This document shows, one piece after another, positions 23,293 to 31,911 of a DNA stretch of 64,000 bases. The stretch covers positions 142,783 through 206,782 of the forward strand of contig CAZYDG010000072.1 of the NCBI GenBank assembly GCA_964645835.1, in the 5' to 3' direction. The DNA comes from CAZBME01 sp964645835. Its GTDB lineage: Bacteria > Desulfobacterota > Syntrophia > Syntrophales > UBA8958. The notes beneath the pieces are model-generated. The model saw only the letters and a list, made by a program, of their open reading frames with translations, was not told the DNA's origin and made no database searches. The position numbers were made by a program, and so were the translations under genes. Position 1 is the stretch's first letter, and each line of letters begins with the position of its first letter.

Positions 23293-25473
23293 ATGAACTT
23301 TGAAGCGCCGACACTCGTTCATGGCTACACGAATAAAATTCTTGCCATCGACATTGGAAATCACACCATCGAAGCCTGGGATCTGGAGCCAGAAGTAAGG
23401 AACTTCTTTACCGGCGGCCGCGGACTGGGACTATACATGCTTCACAAGGCACTGAGCGCCAAGACGAAGGCGCACGATCAGGAAAATGCGCTCATCCTGG
23501 CCCCGGGCCCTCTGGGCGGCATCCCACAGTTCCCCGGAACCAGCAAGTGCATGGCCATCGCCCTTTCACCATTGACGGGCATTCCAGGCGTATCTAATTT
23601 CGGGGGCCATTTCGGCGCCTATCTTAAATACGCCGGATTCGACGCCCTTCAGATAACCGGAAAGTCCGAAAAAGACATCATCATCGTCATAAACGGGTTT
23701 AAGCGGTTAGTATCGATTATGGACGCCCCGGCCATCGACGAAGTCTTCGACATGGAAAGAAACATCATTGAAACGTTCACTGGCGAAGGCTATGAAAAAA
23801 AGAACATCGTCTTCATATCGACAGGGATCGGCGCCGCTAACACCACTTACGGGTGCATCAACAGCCACTACTACGACGCCACCAAACCAGTAAACGGCGA
23901 CAAGGGACTTTACCGGACGAAACAGGCGGGCCGCACGGGCCTGGGCTCCGTCATGATGGACAAGAAGCTCCGTGCCGTCGTTATCCTGAGCGAATTTCCC
24001 AAGGGCGACAATCCATATGGAGCGGCTGACTGGAACAAGGTTAAACAATCGGGTACGAGGCTCGGCAAGGTTGTCAAGGAAGTGGATCCGGGATCGCTTC
24101 GCATGTCCCGCAAGGGCTCAGCAGGGCTCATCTCTTTCATGAACAAGGCCGAATACCAATCCTTGCCCGTCCATAACTACCAACTGGGCACCGATCCGCG
24201 GGCAACCGAAATCTGCGGGAAATCTTATGAGGAAAAGCTTTTCGAGCACCGGGGCATGGACGGATGTTTTCCGGGCTGCAACCTCCAGTGCACTAAGGGT
24301 GGCTGGGTTACCCTGAAAAGCGGCGCCCATCAGGGAACCAAGGTATGGGTCGACGGCCCCGAATACGAAACCGCTGCCGGTTTCGGCTCCAATATAGGCA
24401 TGTGGAATCCCGAATTCATCATGGAGGCAAACTGGCATTGTGACAACTACGGCATCGACACAATCACGACTGCCGTTATCATGGCCTTTCTGATGGAATG
24501 TCATCAGCGCGGGTATCTGACGAAGGAAGATATGGACGGTCTGGATCTGTCCTGGGGTCACGAAGAAGCTGCCCTGGAATTCATCCATCGCCTGGCATAC
24601 CCGGAGACGGCATTCATGAAAACGGTGGCGCATGGAATGACCCCCCTTATCAGTTACGCTGCAAACCAGTTTAAGCTTAGAACCGGCAATAATGGCGCCC
24701 AGAAGGCAATTGAGACTTTTGCCATGCAAACCAAGGGTCTCCCTTTCTCGCTGTATCGAACGCACCGGTCTCTATCCATGCAGGGTTCCTACGCCGCAGC
24801 CAGTGACATCGGGGCGCACCACGCGGCGGCCTGGTTGATTAAAGTCGACCTCCTCGGCGCCTTCCCAACCTTTCAGGACAAGGCCCGGGCCTTGATTTCA
24901 TACCCGCGGGTCCGTCTGGGCAATGACAACATGGGCTTATGCAAGCTGCCCTGGGTTGATGTCTTCAATCCTGATTCGGAAAGGACAACCCATCACGATA
25001 AATTCATCAATCCTGCCACTCAGGAATTATATGCCGATTTCTACAATGGCATGCTGGGCACAAATATGACCTGGGAAGAGATTTTCGAGCGTACTGACAG
25101 GGACATTAACCTGCAACGGGTCATGAATTCCATGGTCTACGGCAACAAGACAGGCGAACAGGACTGGATCCCCGACCGGGCCATAGGACCCACGGACGAT
25201 GTCCTTTATGAGGCGGAGGAGGCCTATTGCGACAAGGATCTCTTGAGACTCTCGGGAAAGGCACCGTACGAGCTGCAAGCTATGGATACCAAGCAGAAAC
25301 GGGAACTGCTGCTCACACTGCGGAAACAGGAATTGAAGAAACTGATCGGCATCTATTATCAGGAACGGAGCTGGACACCATCGGGAATACCGAAGGTCCA
25401 AACCCTCAAAGACCTTGGATTATGGCCTTATCTGACGGAAGAGGCAAAAGTGATCGTCTCAGGCTTGTCCTGA
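23293..25473 (+). CDS. Aldehyde:ferredoxin oxidoreductase family (tungsten/molybdenum) enzyme
   Basis: 726 residues, longer than Pyrococcus-type AOR (about 605). N-terminal domain features FFTGGRGLGLYMLHK, GPLGGIPQFPGTSKCMAIALSP, NFGGHFGAYLKYAGFDALQITGKS match AOR domain 1, which binds the pterin cofactor. The [4Fe-4S] ligands are in CFPGCNLQC (about residue 325) with a later Cys in GLCKLPW (about 554). AOR enzymes oxidise aldehydes or reduce acids with ferredoxin; the BamB subunit of class II benzoyl-CoA reductase belongs to the same family, so the substrate is open. AAGGA upstream of ATG and a strong promoter at 23214. The next gene, 36 bases on, encodes a small partner. Confidence 0.88.
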   Translation: MNFEAPTLVHGYTNKILAIDIGNHTIEAWDLEPEVRNFFTGGRGLGLYMLHKALSAKTKAHDQENALILAPGPLGGIPQFPGTSKCMAIALSPLTGIPGVSNFGGHFGAYLKYAGFDALQITGKSEKDIIIVINGFKRLVSIMDAPAIDEVFDMERNIIETFTGEGYEKKNIVFISTGIGAANTTYGCINSHYYDATKPVNGDKGLYRTKQAGRTGLGSVMMDKKLRAVVILSEFPKGDNPYGAADWNKVKQSGTRLGKVVKEVDPGSLRMSRKGSAGLISFMNKAEYQSLPVHNYQLGTDPRATEICGKSYEEKLFEHRGMDGCFPGCNLQCTKGGWVTLKSGAHQGTKVWVDGPEYETAAGFGSNIGMWNPEFIMEANWHCDNYGIDTITTAVIMAFLMECHQRGYLTKEDMDGLDLSWGHEEAALEFIHRLAYPETAFMKTVAHGMTPLISYAANQFKLRTGNNGAQKAIETFAMQTKGLPFSLYRTHRSLSMQGSYAAASDIGAHHAAAWLIKVDLLGAFPTFQDKARALISYPRVRLGNDNMGLCKLPWVDVFNPDSERTTHHDKFINPATQELYADFYNGMLGTNMTWEEIFERTDRDINLQRVMNSMVYGNKTGEQDWIPDRAIGPTDDVLYEAEEAYCDKDLLRLSGKAPYELQAMDTKQKRELLLTLRKQELKKLIGIYYQERSWTPSGIPKVQTLKDLGLWPYLTEEAKVIVSGLS

Positions 25474-25509
25474 AATTTCTCTCTTTATCCGAAAAGGGGA
25501 ACATGCATC

Positions 25510-25956
25510 ATGTCAGAAAAACCGGTGGGACCACTCCCGAAAAACGCCATGGAGGCTCAAGGCCTTTTAATCAAAGCTTTTCATGAGCACTGCGGCGACA
25601 GCGCATTACCAGCAATTAAGGATATCCTGGGCCGCCAAGGTTGCGCCCTGGGCCTGAGGGCCGGGAAAAAACTGCCCGATAATCGGCTGTCGACCGTCGC
25701 AGAGGCTTTTTTCAAAAACTTCGATCCATCGATCGTCCATGTCGTTTCCATTTCGGATGAAAAATTCCATATCCAGGGATCGAAATGCCCCTTCGGTCTT
25801 GAAAACACATCCAGGATTCTTTGTGAGGCCGTAATGGCCATCGACCGGGAATATTTTCTAGCGGCAACGGACGGAAAAGCGAGCATGGAGATTCTCCAGA
25901 CCAGGGCCGCGGGGGATCAGGTCTGCGAAATGGTCTGTACAATAAAGACAACGTAA
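25510..25956 (+). CDS. Small protein with ATC-hydrolase/methanogen-output-like fold
   Basis: 148 residues, no membrane segment. A helical N-terminus (LLIKAFHEHCGDSALPAIKDILGRQGCALG) is followed by an alpha-beta part with KCPFGLENTSRILCEAVMAID and the end AAGDQVCEMVCTIK. The CPF...C...GDxxCE pattern recalls the L-2-amino-thiazoline-4-carboxylate hydrolase/methanogen output domain families, which bind small ligands; the match is by eye only. It follows the AOR gene by 36 bases, with GGGG upstream of ATG, so it is likely co-transcribed and may mature or regulate the AOR. Confidence 0.6.
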   Translation: MSEKPVGPLPKNAMEAQGLLIKAFHEHCGDSALPAIKDILGRQGCALGLRAGKKLPDNRLSTVAEAFFKNFDPSIVHVVSISDEKFHIQGSKCPFGLENTSRILCEAVMAIDREYFLAATDGKASMEILQTRAAGDQVCEMVCTIKTT

Positions 25957-25967
25957 TTACCTATTGC

Positions 25968-26022
25968 AAAAAAAGCATGGAAGAGGCGGCGTATACAGAA
26001 ATACGCCAGCGCCGCGTCTTCC
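25968..26022 (-). terminator. Terminator of the rhodanese/TVP38 operon
   Basis: Arms GGAAGAGGCGGCG (25979-25991) and CGCCGCGTCTTCC (26010-26022) pair except at one position. On the minus strand the stem is followed after four bases by seven T. Lies between convergent genes. Confidence 0.65.
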
Positions 26023-26029
26023 GCTGGAA

Positions 26030-26740
26030 TCACTTCGATACTTCGATGAACTCCAAGTAAGAAACGGCCGCTTCGCCTGTGTTGTCCGAATCGTTCATGA
26101 TGGCAAGGCTGGCTGTCTGCGGCGGGGATTTTCCGAAAGCCTTTTCATAATCCTTGATGATATGAACCGCTTCATCCCGCCACCGGCCAACATTTGCGGG
26201 GCCTTTCTCCAGGGCCACAATCCGGGCCCTGTCCGTGAAGGGGCTGGCGATCACATCGGCTGCATGGGGATTGCTTGCCCAAACATAATTCAATGTGCTG
26301 TGAGGCGGGTATTTGCCGTAAATGGCCTTCAGAGCGCCATATTGGATTCTTTCCCCCAGCCCCGCCTTTTCCGGATCATAGAGGAATGCCACATAGACCC
26401 GGATGGGATAATCATCTCCGCTCTTAACGGTTCCGTCTATGTTCCGGTAGACGTTATTTACCTTCCAGCGCCAGCGCAAGCGAGGATACTCATAAGGGTT
26501 GAAGGTCTTCCGGGAAACGAGAGCCGATGCAGATCCCTGGCTAGACGCCTTAAGGACGGTTTTCCCGCTCTCCGGCACAATAGCATAAGTTGAATGACGT
26601 TTGATCTTGGGAAAGGTCAGAGGTTCCCACTGCTGAAGATCGTGAAAATCATCCCGAATAACAACCCGCTGCTCGGCAAAGGCTGTATTCAAACAAGCCA
26701 GGCATATCAAAAATCCCACGAAGATTAACATCCTATTCAT
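26030..26740 (-). CDS. DUF3047 exported protein
   Basis: 236 residues. Signal peptide MNRMLIFVGFLICLACLNTAFA with a probable cut after AFA. The mature chain has VIRDDFHDLQQWEPLTFPKI, the central RLRWRWKVNNVYR...DDYPIRVYVAF and NYVWASNP, all typical of DUF3047, and ends 'SLAIMNDSDNTGEAAVSYLEFIEV'. A beta-sandwich fold is likely; function unknown. Last gene of the unit with the Fe-S/TVP38 fusion, 24 bases after it. Confidence 0.8.
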   Translation of the reverse strand: MNRMLIFVGFLICLACLNTAFAEQRVVIRDDFHDLQQWEPLTFPKIKRHSTYAIVPESGKTVLKASSQGSASALVSRKTFNPYEYPRLRWRWKVNNVYRNIDGTVKSGDDYPIRVYVAFLYDPEKAGLGERIQYGALKAIYGKYPPHSTLNYVWASNPHAADVIASPFTDRARIVALEKGPANVGRWRDEAVHIIKDYEKAFGKSPPQTASLAIMNDSDNTGEAAVSYLEFIEVSK

Positions 26741-26764
26741 ACTCTCATGGCCTTATAATCTCCA

Positions 26765-28570
26765 TCAAAAAAGATCGTCGCCGCCTTTATGGCCCTTGAA
26801 ACGCCTGTAAACCAAGGGGATCATCGATACAACAATAATGAGAACGGCACCGATGACAAGGGCCGGAGAAATCCTCCCCCGGACAAGATCCAGAAGAGAA
26901 CTGGAGAAGACGATATAGGCCACTGTCGCCGGTATCATACCGAAAAATGAGGCAACGGCATATGGGAAAAACCGGACTTTGGTCAGTCCAAAGGCATAGT
27001 TCAGAAGATTGAAGGGGAAAACCGGTATCAGGCGCGTAAAGACCACAACCTTCCAGCCTTGAGTCTCAACAGCCTTATCGAGACGGCGCCAGCGTGGACT
27101 ATGGATCTTTTTTTCAACCCAGTCCCGGGCAATATAACGGGACACAATAAAAGCCAGGCAGGCGCCCATGGTAGCCCCCGTAATCGTATAGATCACTCCC
27201 CAGAAAGGACCGAACAGGACACCGCCCATAATCGTGATTGGCAGTCCCGGCAGCATGAATACAGGAGCAACGGCATAAATCAGTATATACACGGCAGGGG
27301 CGAACAGACTATAGCTTTCGATCAGTTGCCGCAGGGTTTCTCCCTCAAGATATCGGGTCGCACCGGAAAGGCGCATAGAGACGATAATCGCGGCCAGTGC
27401 AACCAGCAAGAAGATGCGTTTTCCCATGACACTCTTCTTAGCACTCTCCGCTCCCGTATATGTTCGTTCCCGTGAGATGGCTGTATCGATCGTCTTCCGG
27501 AGGCGCCTTTTCAAAAGAAGCCGGTTCAAATAGGTCCGGGGAGATTTGGCAACGGCCGTGTTACCCGCCATGGTTCCCTTGGGATCGCACAGTAGATCGA
27601 CGATATGAGACGCAGGCGTTATGAGGTCGAGATTGCCCGCACATCCGGCACAGTAGGTCACGATCCTGCGGCCTTGGGCTTCTTCCTTCCGGGCGGACGC
27701 CCAGGCATCAGCCAACCGGGGTGACAGACAGACGACGGACCCGCCCCCGCCGCAGCAGAGCGTTTCTTTGCCGCGATGGATCATTTCTTCCACGGTAAGT
27801 CCCAGGCCTTCCACAAGACGACGGACAGCATCATGGACAGGTGCGGTAAAACGTAAGGCGCAGGGATCGTGAATTGTTACGGCTCCCCGAACCGCATCTC
27901 CTGTCGGATCAGCAATTGTCACGAGGGTCTCATAGATCGTTTCAATGGCAAGGCCCTCGCCGTACGCCTTAAAGATCATATAGCAATTCGGACAGGCAAC
28001 GAGGACCTTCCGGATGCCATTTTCCACCAAATAGTGGTTCATCTCCCGGAACATAGCCTGAAAATAGGCTTGGCGGCCCAGATCGTGGGAGATTTTGAGA
28101 CAGCAATCCAGGACGATGCCCAGGGTAGGGACGGATTGCCTCAATAAGCCATAGAGCTTCAGCGTTGCTTGCGGGCGGGTTCCCGCCAGGGCACAACCGG
28201 GAAACAATACCGTATCGCACCCCGGCGGAAGGCCATACCAGGTAAAAAGACGTGAGACGCCGCGCTTCTCGTAGGCGAGCAGGCCGCTGTGCTCGGCAAA
28301 ATCATCAGGCTCCCGCCGGACTTTCTCGCGCCTCATCTCCAGGAAAAGCTTATCGGGACGAAGCCCCACGGGGCAGACAGCGGCACAAAGACCGCAGAGA
28401 CTGCATTCGAAAGGGAGGTGCTCATTTTTTGCATTATCCGGTTCAAAAGCATCGGCAATGGTCTTGGGCGTCCCGTAATTTTGCAGAAAAACACAACTCT
28501 TTTGGCAGGCGGGGCACTCGATACACTGTGTCGAAATATCATCGAGCCTGTCTTTCAGTGACTCATCCAT
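26765..28570 (-). CDS. Fusion of GlpC/HdrB-like Fe-S protein and TVP38/TMEM64 (VTT) membrane domain
   Basis: 601 residues. N-terminus: two [4Fe-4S] motifs, CIECPACQKSC (16-26) and CSLCGLCAAVCPVG (about 55-68). Middle: two CCG domains (DCCLKISHDLGRQ and TLCCGGGGSVVCLS) as in GlpC, LutA and heterodisulfide reductase subunit B, reaching about residue 340. C-terminus from about 385: five or six hydrophobic segments with MLPGLPITIMGGVLFGPFWG and FTRLIPVFPFNLLNYAFGLT, the signature of the TVP38/SNARE-associated family. So a cytoplasmic thiol/quinone-type redox module is tied to a membrane domain of unknown transport role. The downstream gene is DUF3047, the upstream ones rhodanese and MauE. Confidence 0.85.
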   Translation of the reverse strand: MDESLKDRLDDISTQCIECPACQKSCVFLQNYGTPKTIADAFEPDNAKNEHLPFECSLCGLCAAVCPVGLRPDKLFLEMRREKVRREPDDFAEHSGLLAYEKRGVSRLFTWYGLPPGCDTVLFPGCALAGTRPQATLKLYGLLRQSVPTLGIVLDCCLKISHDLGRQAYFQAMFREMNHYLVENGIRKVLVACPNCYMIFKAYGEGLAIETIYETLVTIADPTGDAVRGAVTIHDPCALRFTAPVHDAVRRLVEGLGLTVEEMIHRGKETLCCGGGGSVVCLSPRLADAWASARKEEAQGRRIVTYCAGCAGNLDLITPASHIVDLLCDPKGTMAGNTAVAKSPRTYLNRLLLKRRLRKTIDTAISRERTYTGAESAKKSVMGKRIFLLVALAAIIVSMRLSGATRYLEGETLRQLIESYSLFAPAVYILIYAVAPVFMLPGLPITIMGGVLFGPFWGVIYTITGATMGACLAFIVSRYIARDWVEKKIHSPRWRRLDKAVETQGWKVVVFTRLIPVFPFNLLNYAFGLTKVRFFPYAVASFFGMIPATVAYIVFSSSLLDLVRGRISPALVIGAVLIIVVSMIPLVYRRFKGHKGGDDLF

Positions 28571-28593
28571 ACGGTCAAGAGAGTTAATATCCC

Positions 28594-29106
28594 TTATTTA
28601 ACTTTTTCGATGGGGTATTCCGCCTCATCCCAGGCCTTGATTCCGCCGGGATGGCGATAAACGTTTTTATACCCTAATTTGACTGCCCACATAGCCCCGT
28701 TATGACTCCGGGTGCATTTCACGAACCCGCAATAAAAAACAATGATGCGGTTCTTATCCGGCCCGAGTAGCCTCACCAGGGCATCCTTCGTCTTGTCGTC
28801 AAGTTTAGACATTTCGGGGATGGGAAACTCCATCTGAACGGCTCCCGGCACATGCTGCTTCTTATAGCTCGCCTCATACGGCATAGTGTCCACAATCAAC
28901 ATTGGCCTTTTCTGATCCTGCCAACCTTTTAGTTCTTCCGTCGTCACCAGCTTATAACCGCCCCGGTCCACCTCCTTGGCAAACGTAACGGCGATCTTTT
29001 CCGTCTCCAGTTCTTTTGCCCCCCAAGCTGCGAGAGCCGAACCCGACAACCCAAAGACCAGCAACATCGCTATCGTAATTCCCATCAAATCTTTTTGCAA
29101 TCTCAT
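28594..29106 (-). CDS. Exported rhodanese-domain protein
   Basis: 170 residues. Signal peptide MRLQKDLMGITIAMLLVFGLSGSALA. A single rhodanese domain: LIVDTMPYEASYKKQHVPGAVQMEF and the active-site loop FYCGFVKCTRSHNGAMWA, with the first Cys as persulfide carrier and a second Cys in the loop. It would handle sulfane sulfur or thiols in the periplasm. Its ATG overlaps the TAA of the MauE-like gene (TAATG), so the two are translationally coupled. 24 bases further lies the Fe-S/TVP38 fusion. Confidence 0.88.
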   Translation of the reverse strand: MRLQKDLMGITIAMLLVFGLSGSALAAWGAKELETEKIAVTFAKEVDRGGYKLVTTEELKGWQDQKRPMLIVDTMPYEASYKKQHVPGAVQMEFPIPEMSKLDDKTKDALVRLLGPDKNRIIVFYCGFVKCTRSHNGAMWAVKLGYKNVYRHPGGIKAWDEAEYPIEKVK

Positions 29107-29630
29107 TATTCTTTCTCCCTTTCCTTGTAATATGTTTCAACCGTTGCGAAAGGACGGCCAAAAATACGTTTGAAGATATTCCCACCTCTTTTCCTATAGC
29201 CTGACAGATATAGGTAAGGCACGACAAGGCCCAAAAGGACAAGATCACGGTAAAAGGCCAACCAGAGACCGGACTGCTTATTCAGTTCTTCCACCCCGAA
29301 ACAGCCGCAATCGACATTCAGATCGCCTGCAATCCCATAGCCCAGGACAAAGACAAACATTACCAAAAGCGCCGCAATACCATGAAGCCCCCAGGCCAGA
29401 TCAAAGATCAGGGCAAGGCCCGCCAGGGTTTCGATAAGGGGCAACCCTATGGCAAGGACCGGAAGAAGTGCCTCAGGCACCAAATCGTAAGAAGAGATGG
29501 TCACCGTAAAAACCTTGGGGTGAAGGAGCTTGCTTCCGCCGCCATAGATGAACAAAAAGGCCAGCCCAATCCTCAGCGCCCCATAAAGCCATGGAGTATC
29601 CATTTTTTTTACAAAATGCTTAAATAACAT
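29106..29630 (-). CDS. MauE/DoxX-family membrane protein
   Basis: 174 residues with four hydrophobic segments (about 18-35, 55-80, 84-105 and 128-145). The motif DLNVDCGCFG between the third and fourth is typical for MauE-like proteins, which are thought to serve disulfide formation for methylamine dehydrogenase; the CGC pair can be redox active. 'FIYGGGSKLLHPKVF' near the N-terminus matches the DoxX/MauE fold. First gene of the operon with rhodanese, Fe-S/TVP38 and DUF3047. A promoter and an inverted repeat lie at its start (29627-29677). Confidence 0.82.
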   Translation of the reverse strand: MLFKHFVKKMDTPWLYGALRIGLAFLFIYGGGSKLLHPKVFTVTISSYDLVPEALLPVLAIGLPLIETLAGLALIFDLAWGLHGIAALLVMFVFVLGYGIAGDLNVDCGCFGVEELNKQSGLWLAFYRDLVLLGLVVPYLYLSGYRKRGGNIFKRIFGRPFATVETYYKEREKE

Positions 29631-29677
29631 ATAGAGCCTTTTCTCTTATTTCTAAGTGAACAGACTCTATATGTCAA
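29627..29677 (-). promoter_or_regulatory. Promoter with flanking inverted repeat before the MauE-like gene
   Basis: On the minus strand: TTGACA (29677-29672), 17 bases, TAGAAA (29654-29649). A perfect 10-bp inverted repeat, ACATATAGAG at 29627-29636 on the plus strand and CTCTATATGT at 29665-29674, encloses the -10 and the likely start point, and its inner arm covers the ATG. This could be an operator or a structure hiding the start codon. Confidence 0.55.
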
Positions 29678-29729
29678 ATTCAAATGAGTTATAATATGCA
29701 GGAAATATAGGGCTTTTGAATGGCTGAAT

Positions 29730-31730
29730 TTATTGATTCGGTGTCACAATGTTGAACCAGGGATTAAACTTATCCAATAATGACATTAGTTCCATAATTT
29801 TAAGCTTATTCCCCTCGATGACAATTTCCTTGGAGCGAAGCTTGGATTCTATTATGCTCTTAACATTGGGGGTGTTGTATATAATATCATTCCATGCGTC
29901 CCTCTTGAGAGTAATAGTTGTATCGGCATCCTTCGCCTGTTTACCTGCCGTATGGAACAGTGTGGCGTGTTGCAGGGTCAAAATATATTGCTCTTTCGTA
30001 TCCGTGAAGTTCCAATTAACTTTGATGTGCCTACCCGACGCCTTCGGGCCGTTCAAGCGGATAGCCATATAATCAAAGATCATGTCGATGGTCATTGCCT
30101 TCAAAACGTCAGCACTCACCAAGGTCATCGGGATAGGCTTAACTCCATTGCGCAGTTCCTGAGCGCCGGTGAGATAGAAATTCCGCCATGGACCTGATTC
30201 CGATTGATAACCGAGCTGCTCAAGCGCATCCGCCTGAAGTTCTCTTGCCTCTTTGTTATTGGGATCTGCAAAAACTACGCGGTTTGTTATTTCAGCCACC
30301 CAACGATAGTCTCCTTTTTCGAAGTCCTTTTTTGCTTTTGCAAGAACGGCTTTAGCACCGCCCATAAATTCAACATATCTTTTACTCGCATCAGCTGGAG
30401 GATAGGGATTCAGATTAGCCGGATTACCATCGAACCACCCGATGTATTTCTGATAAACCGCTTTGGTGTTATGACTCAGCGAGCCATAATAGCCATGATT
30501 ATACCATTCCTTTTGAAGTTCATCGGGAAGAGTCATCTTTTCTGCAATCTCGTTCATCGTATAGCCTTCGTTGGCCATCCGTAACGTCTGATCGTGGATG
30601 TACCTGTAAAGATGCGACTGCTTGCTCATCCAGGAAATGATATTTTCCTTCCCCCATTTGGGCCAGTGATGAGAGATGAAGACAACATCAGTCTTGTCGC
30701 CGAATAGTTCGACCGCCTCGTCCAGAAAATAACTCCATGCTTTTGCATCGCGGATTTGGGCACCCCGAAGCGTATAAAGATTATGCATGGTGTGGTTGCA
30801 GTTCTCAGCCATGCAGAGGGCTCTGAATTGCGGGATGTAAAAGTTCATTTCCGTCGGCGCTTCCGTACCGGGTGTGAATTGGAAAATAATTTTAATGCCG
30901 TCAACAGTCATCTCCGTACCGGTTTTAGATATGGTGTCTGTCGGCGGAATAAGCGTTACCGACCCTAATGAGTTTGTTTTCCCGAGACCTGCATCCACCT
31001 GCCCTCTCGGGCTTTTATGCAGAAGGGCTCCATACATGTAAAGAGCGCGTCTCCCCATGGCGTTTCCCGCAGCGACATTTTCGCTCACCGCATGCTCAAG
31101 AAAACCTTGCGAGGCAATGATTTTAACCTTCCCCGCCTTGACATCCATCTCGGAGACAATCCCTTTAACGCCCGCATAGTGATCTATATGGCTGTGCGTA
31201 TAAATCACCGCCACAACCGGTTTACTGCCGACGTTCCGGCAGAGTAGATCAAAGGCCGCTTTCACCGTTTCTGCTGAAACAAGAGGATCTACAACTATGT
31301 ATCCCGTATCGCCCACAATGAAGCTGATATTGGAAATATCGTAACCTCGAACCTGGTAGATGCGTTCCGTTACCTTGAAGAGTCCGTGGATGTTGTTAAG
31401 CCGGGCCTGACGCCACAAGCTGCTATTAACGGTATCCGGCGCCCCGCTTTCCGCATTCAGAAATGAATACTGATCCAAGTTCCATACGACTTTGCCCTGA
31501 TCGTCACGGATGATGGTGCTGGGGAGACGGGCGATGAAACCTCTCTGAGCATCCTCAAAATCCTGTTTGTCTTTGAATGGAAGAGATTCATTGAGCTTTT
31601 CATTCGCTTTTTTTGTAAAAGATGATGGCTCCTTCGGCTCTGTAGCATGCAGGAAACGTATATTGATCAAACCAAAAGCACAAACGAGTGTAATTAATAG
31701 ACTCGTAATGATAAACCTTTTCATTCTCAT
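29730..31730 (-). CDS. Linear alkylsulfatase-like metallo-beta-lactamase-fold hydrolase
   Basis: 666 residues from MRMKRFIITSLL, with a signal peptide. Zinc-site motif THSHIDHYAG (about residue 180), later ENCNHTMHN and SHHWPKWG, match SdsA1/YjcS/BDS1-type alkylsulfatases; the middle has the helical dimerisation domain (ANLNPYPPADASKRYVEFMGG) and the C-terminus an SCP2-like domain (IKVNWNFTDTKEQYILTLQHATL). It would hydrolyse alkyl sulfates in the periplasm. GGGGAGG 6 bases before this ATG decides among three nearby starts. Base composition is more AT-rich than the neighbouring operons. Confidence 0.9.
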   Translation of the reverse strand: MRMKRFIITSLLITLVCAFGLINIRFLHATEPKEPSSFTKKANEKLNESLPFKDKQDFEDAQRGFIARLPSTIIRDDQGKVVWNLDQYSFLNAESGAPDTVNSSLWRQARLNNIHGLFKVTERIYQVRGYDISNISFIVGDTGYIVVDPLVSAETVKAAFDLLCRNVGSKPVVAVIYTHSHIDHYAGVKGIVSEMDVKAGKVKIIASQGFLEHAVSENVAAGNAMGRRALYMYGALLHKSPRGQVDAGLGKTNSLGSVTLIPPTDTISKTGTEMTVDGIKIIFQFTPGTEAPTEMNFYIPQFRALCMAENCNHTMHNLYTLRGAQIRDAKAWSYFLDEAVELFGDKTDVVFISHHWPKWGKENIISWMSKQSHLYRYIHDQTLRMANEGYTMNEIAEKMTLPDELQKEWYNHGYYGSLSHNTKAVYQKYIGWFDGNPANLNPYPPADASKRYVEFMGGAKAVLAKAKKDFEKGDYRWVAEITNRVVFADPNNKEARELQADALEQLGYQSESGPWRNFYLTGAQELRNGVKPIPMTLVSADVLKAMTIDMIFDYMAIRLNGPKASGRHIKVNWNFTDTKEQYILTLQHATLFHTAGKQAKDADTTITLKRDAWNDIIYNTPNVKSIIESKLRSKEIVIEGNKLKIMELMSLLDKFNPWFNIVTPNQ

Positions 31731-31911
31731 GGTCATCCTCCCCGTTATTAGTAACATTCTATCCTACTACCATTGAAAATTTCCTTTGGCAATATTCATT
31801 CGCTTTCATATTATTCAAGATATATGATAACTATTATAAAATCTTTACGACATCGGCTTTAAAGCGGACTTTGATCAAGATTCAAGAATAAAGGCTTAAA
31901 AAGGGGGAACC

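Noticed and set aside
24118..24765. Minus-strand open frame of 215 codons inside the AOR gene
   Set aside because: Antisense to a well conserved enzyme; no start signal or recognisable motif.
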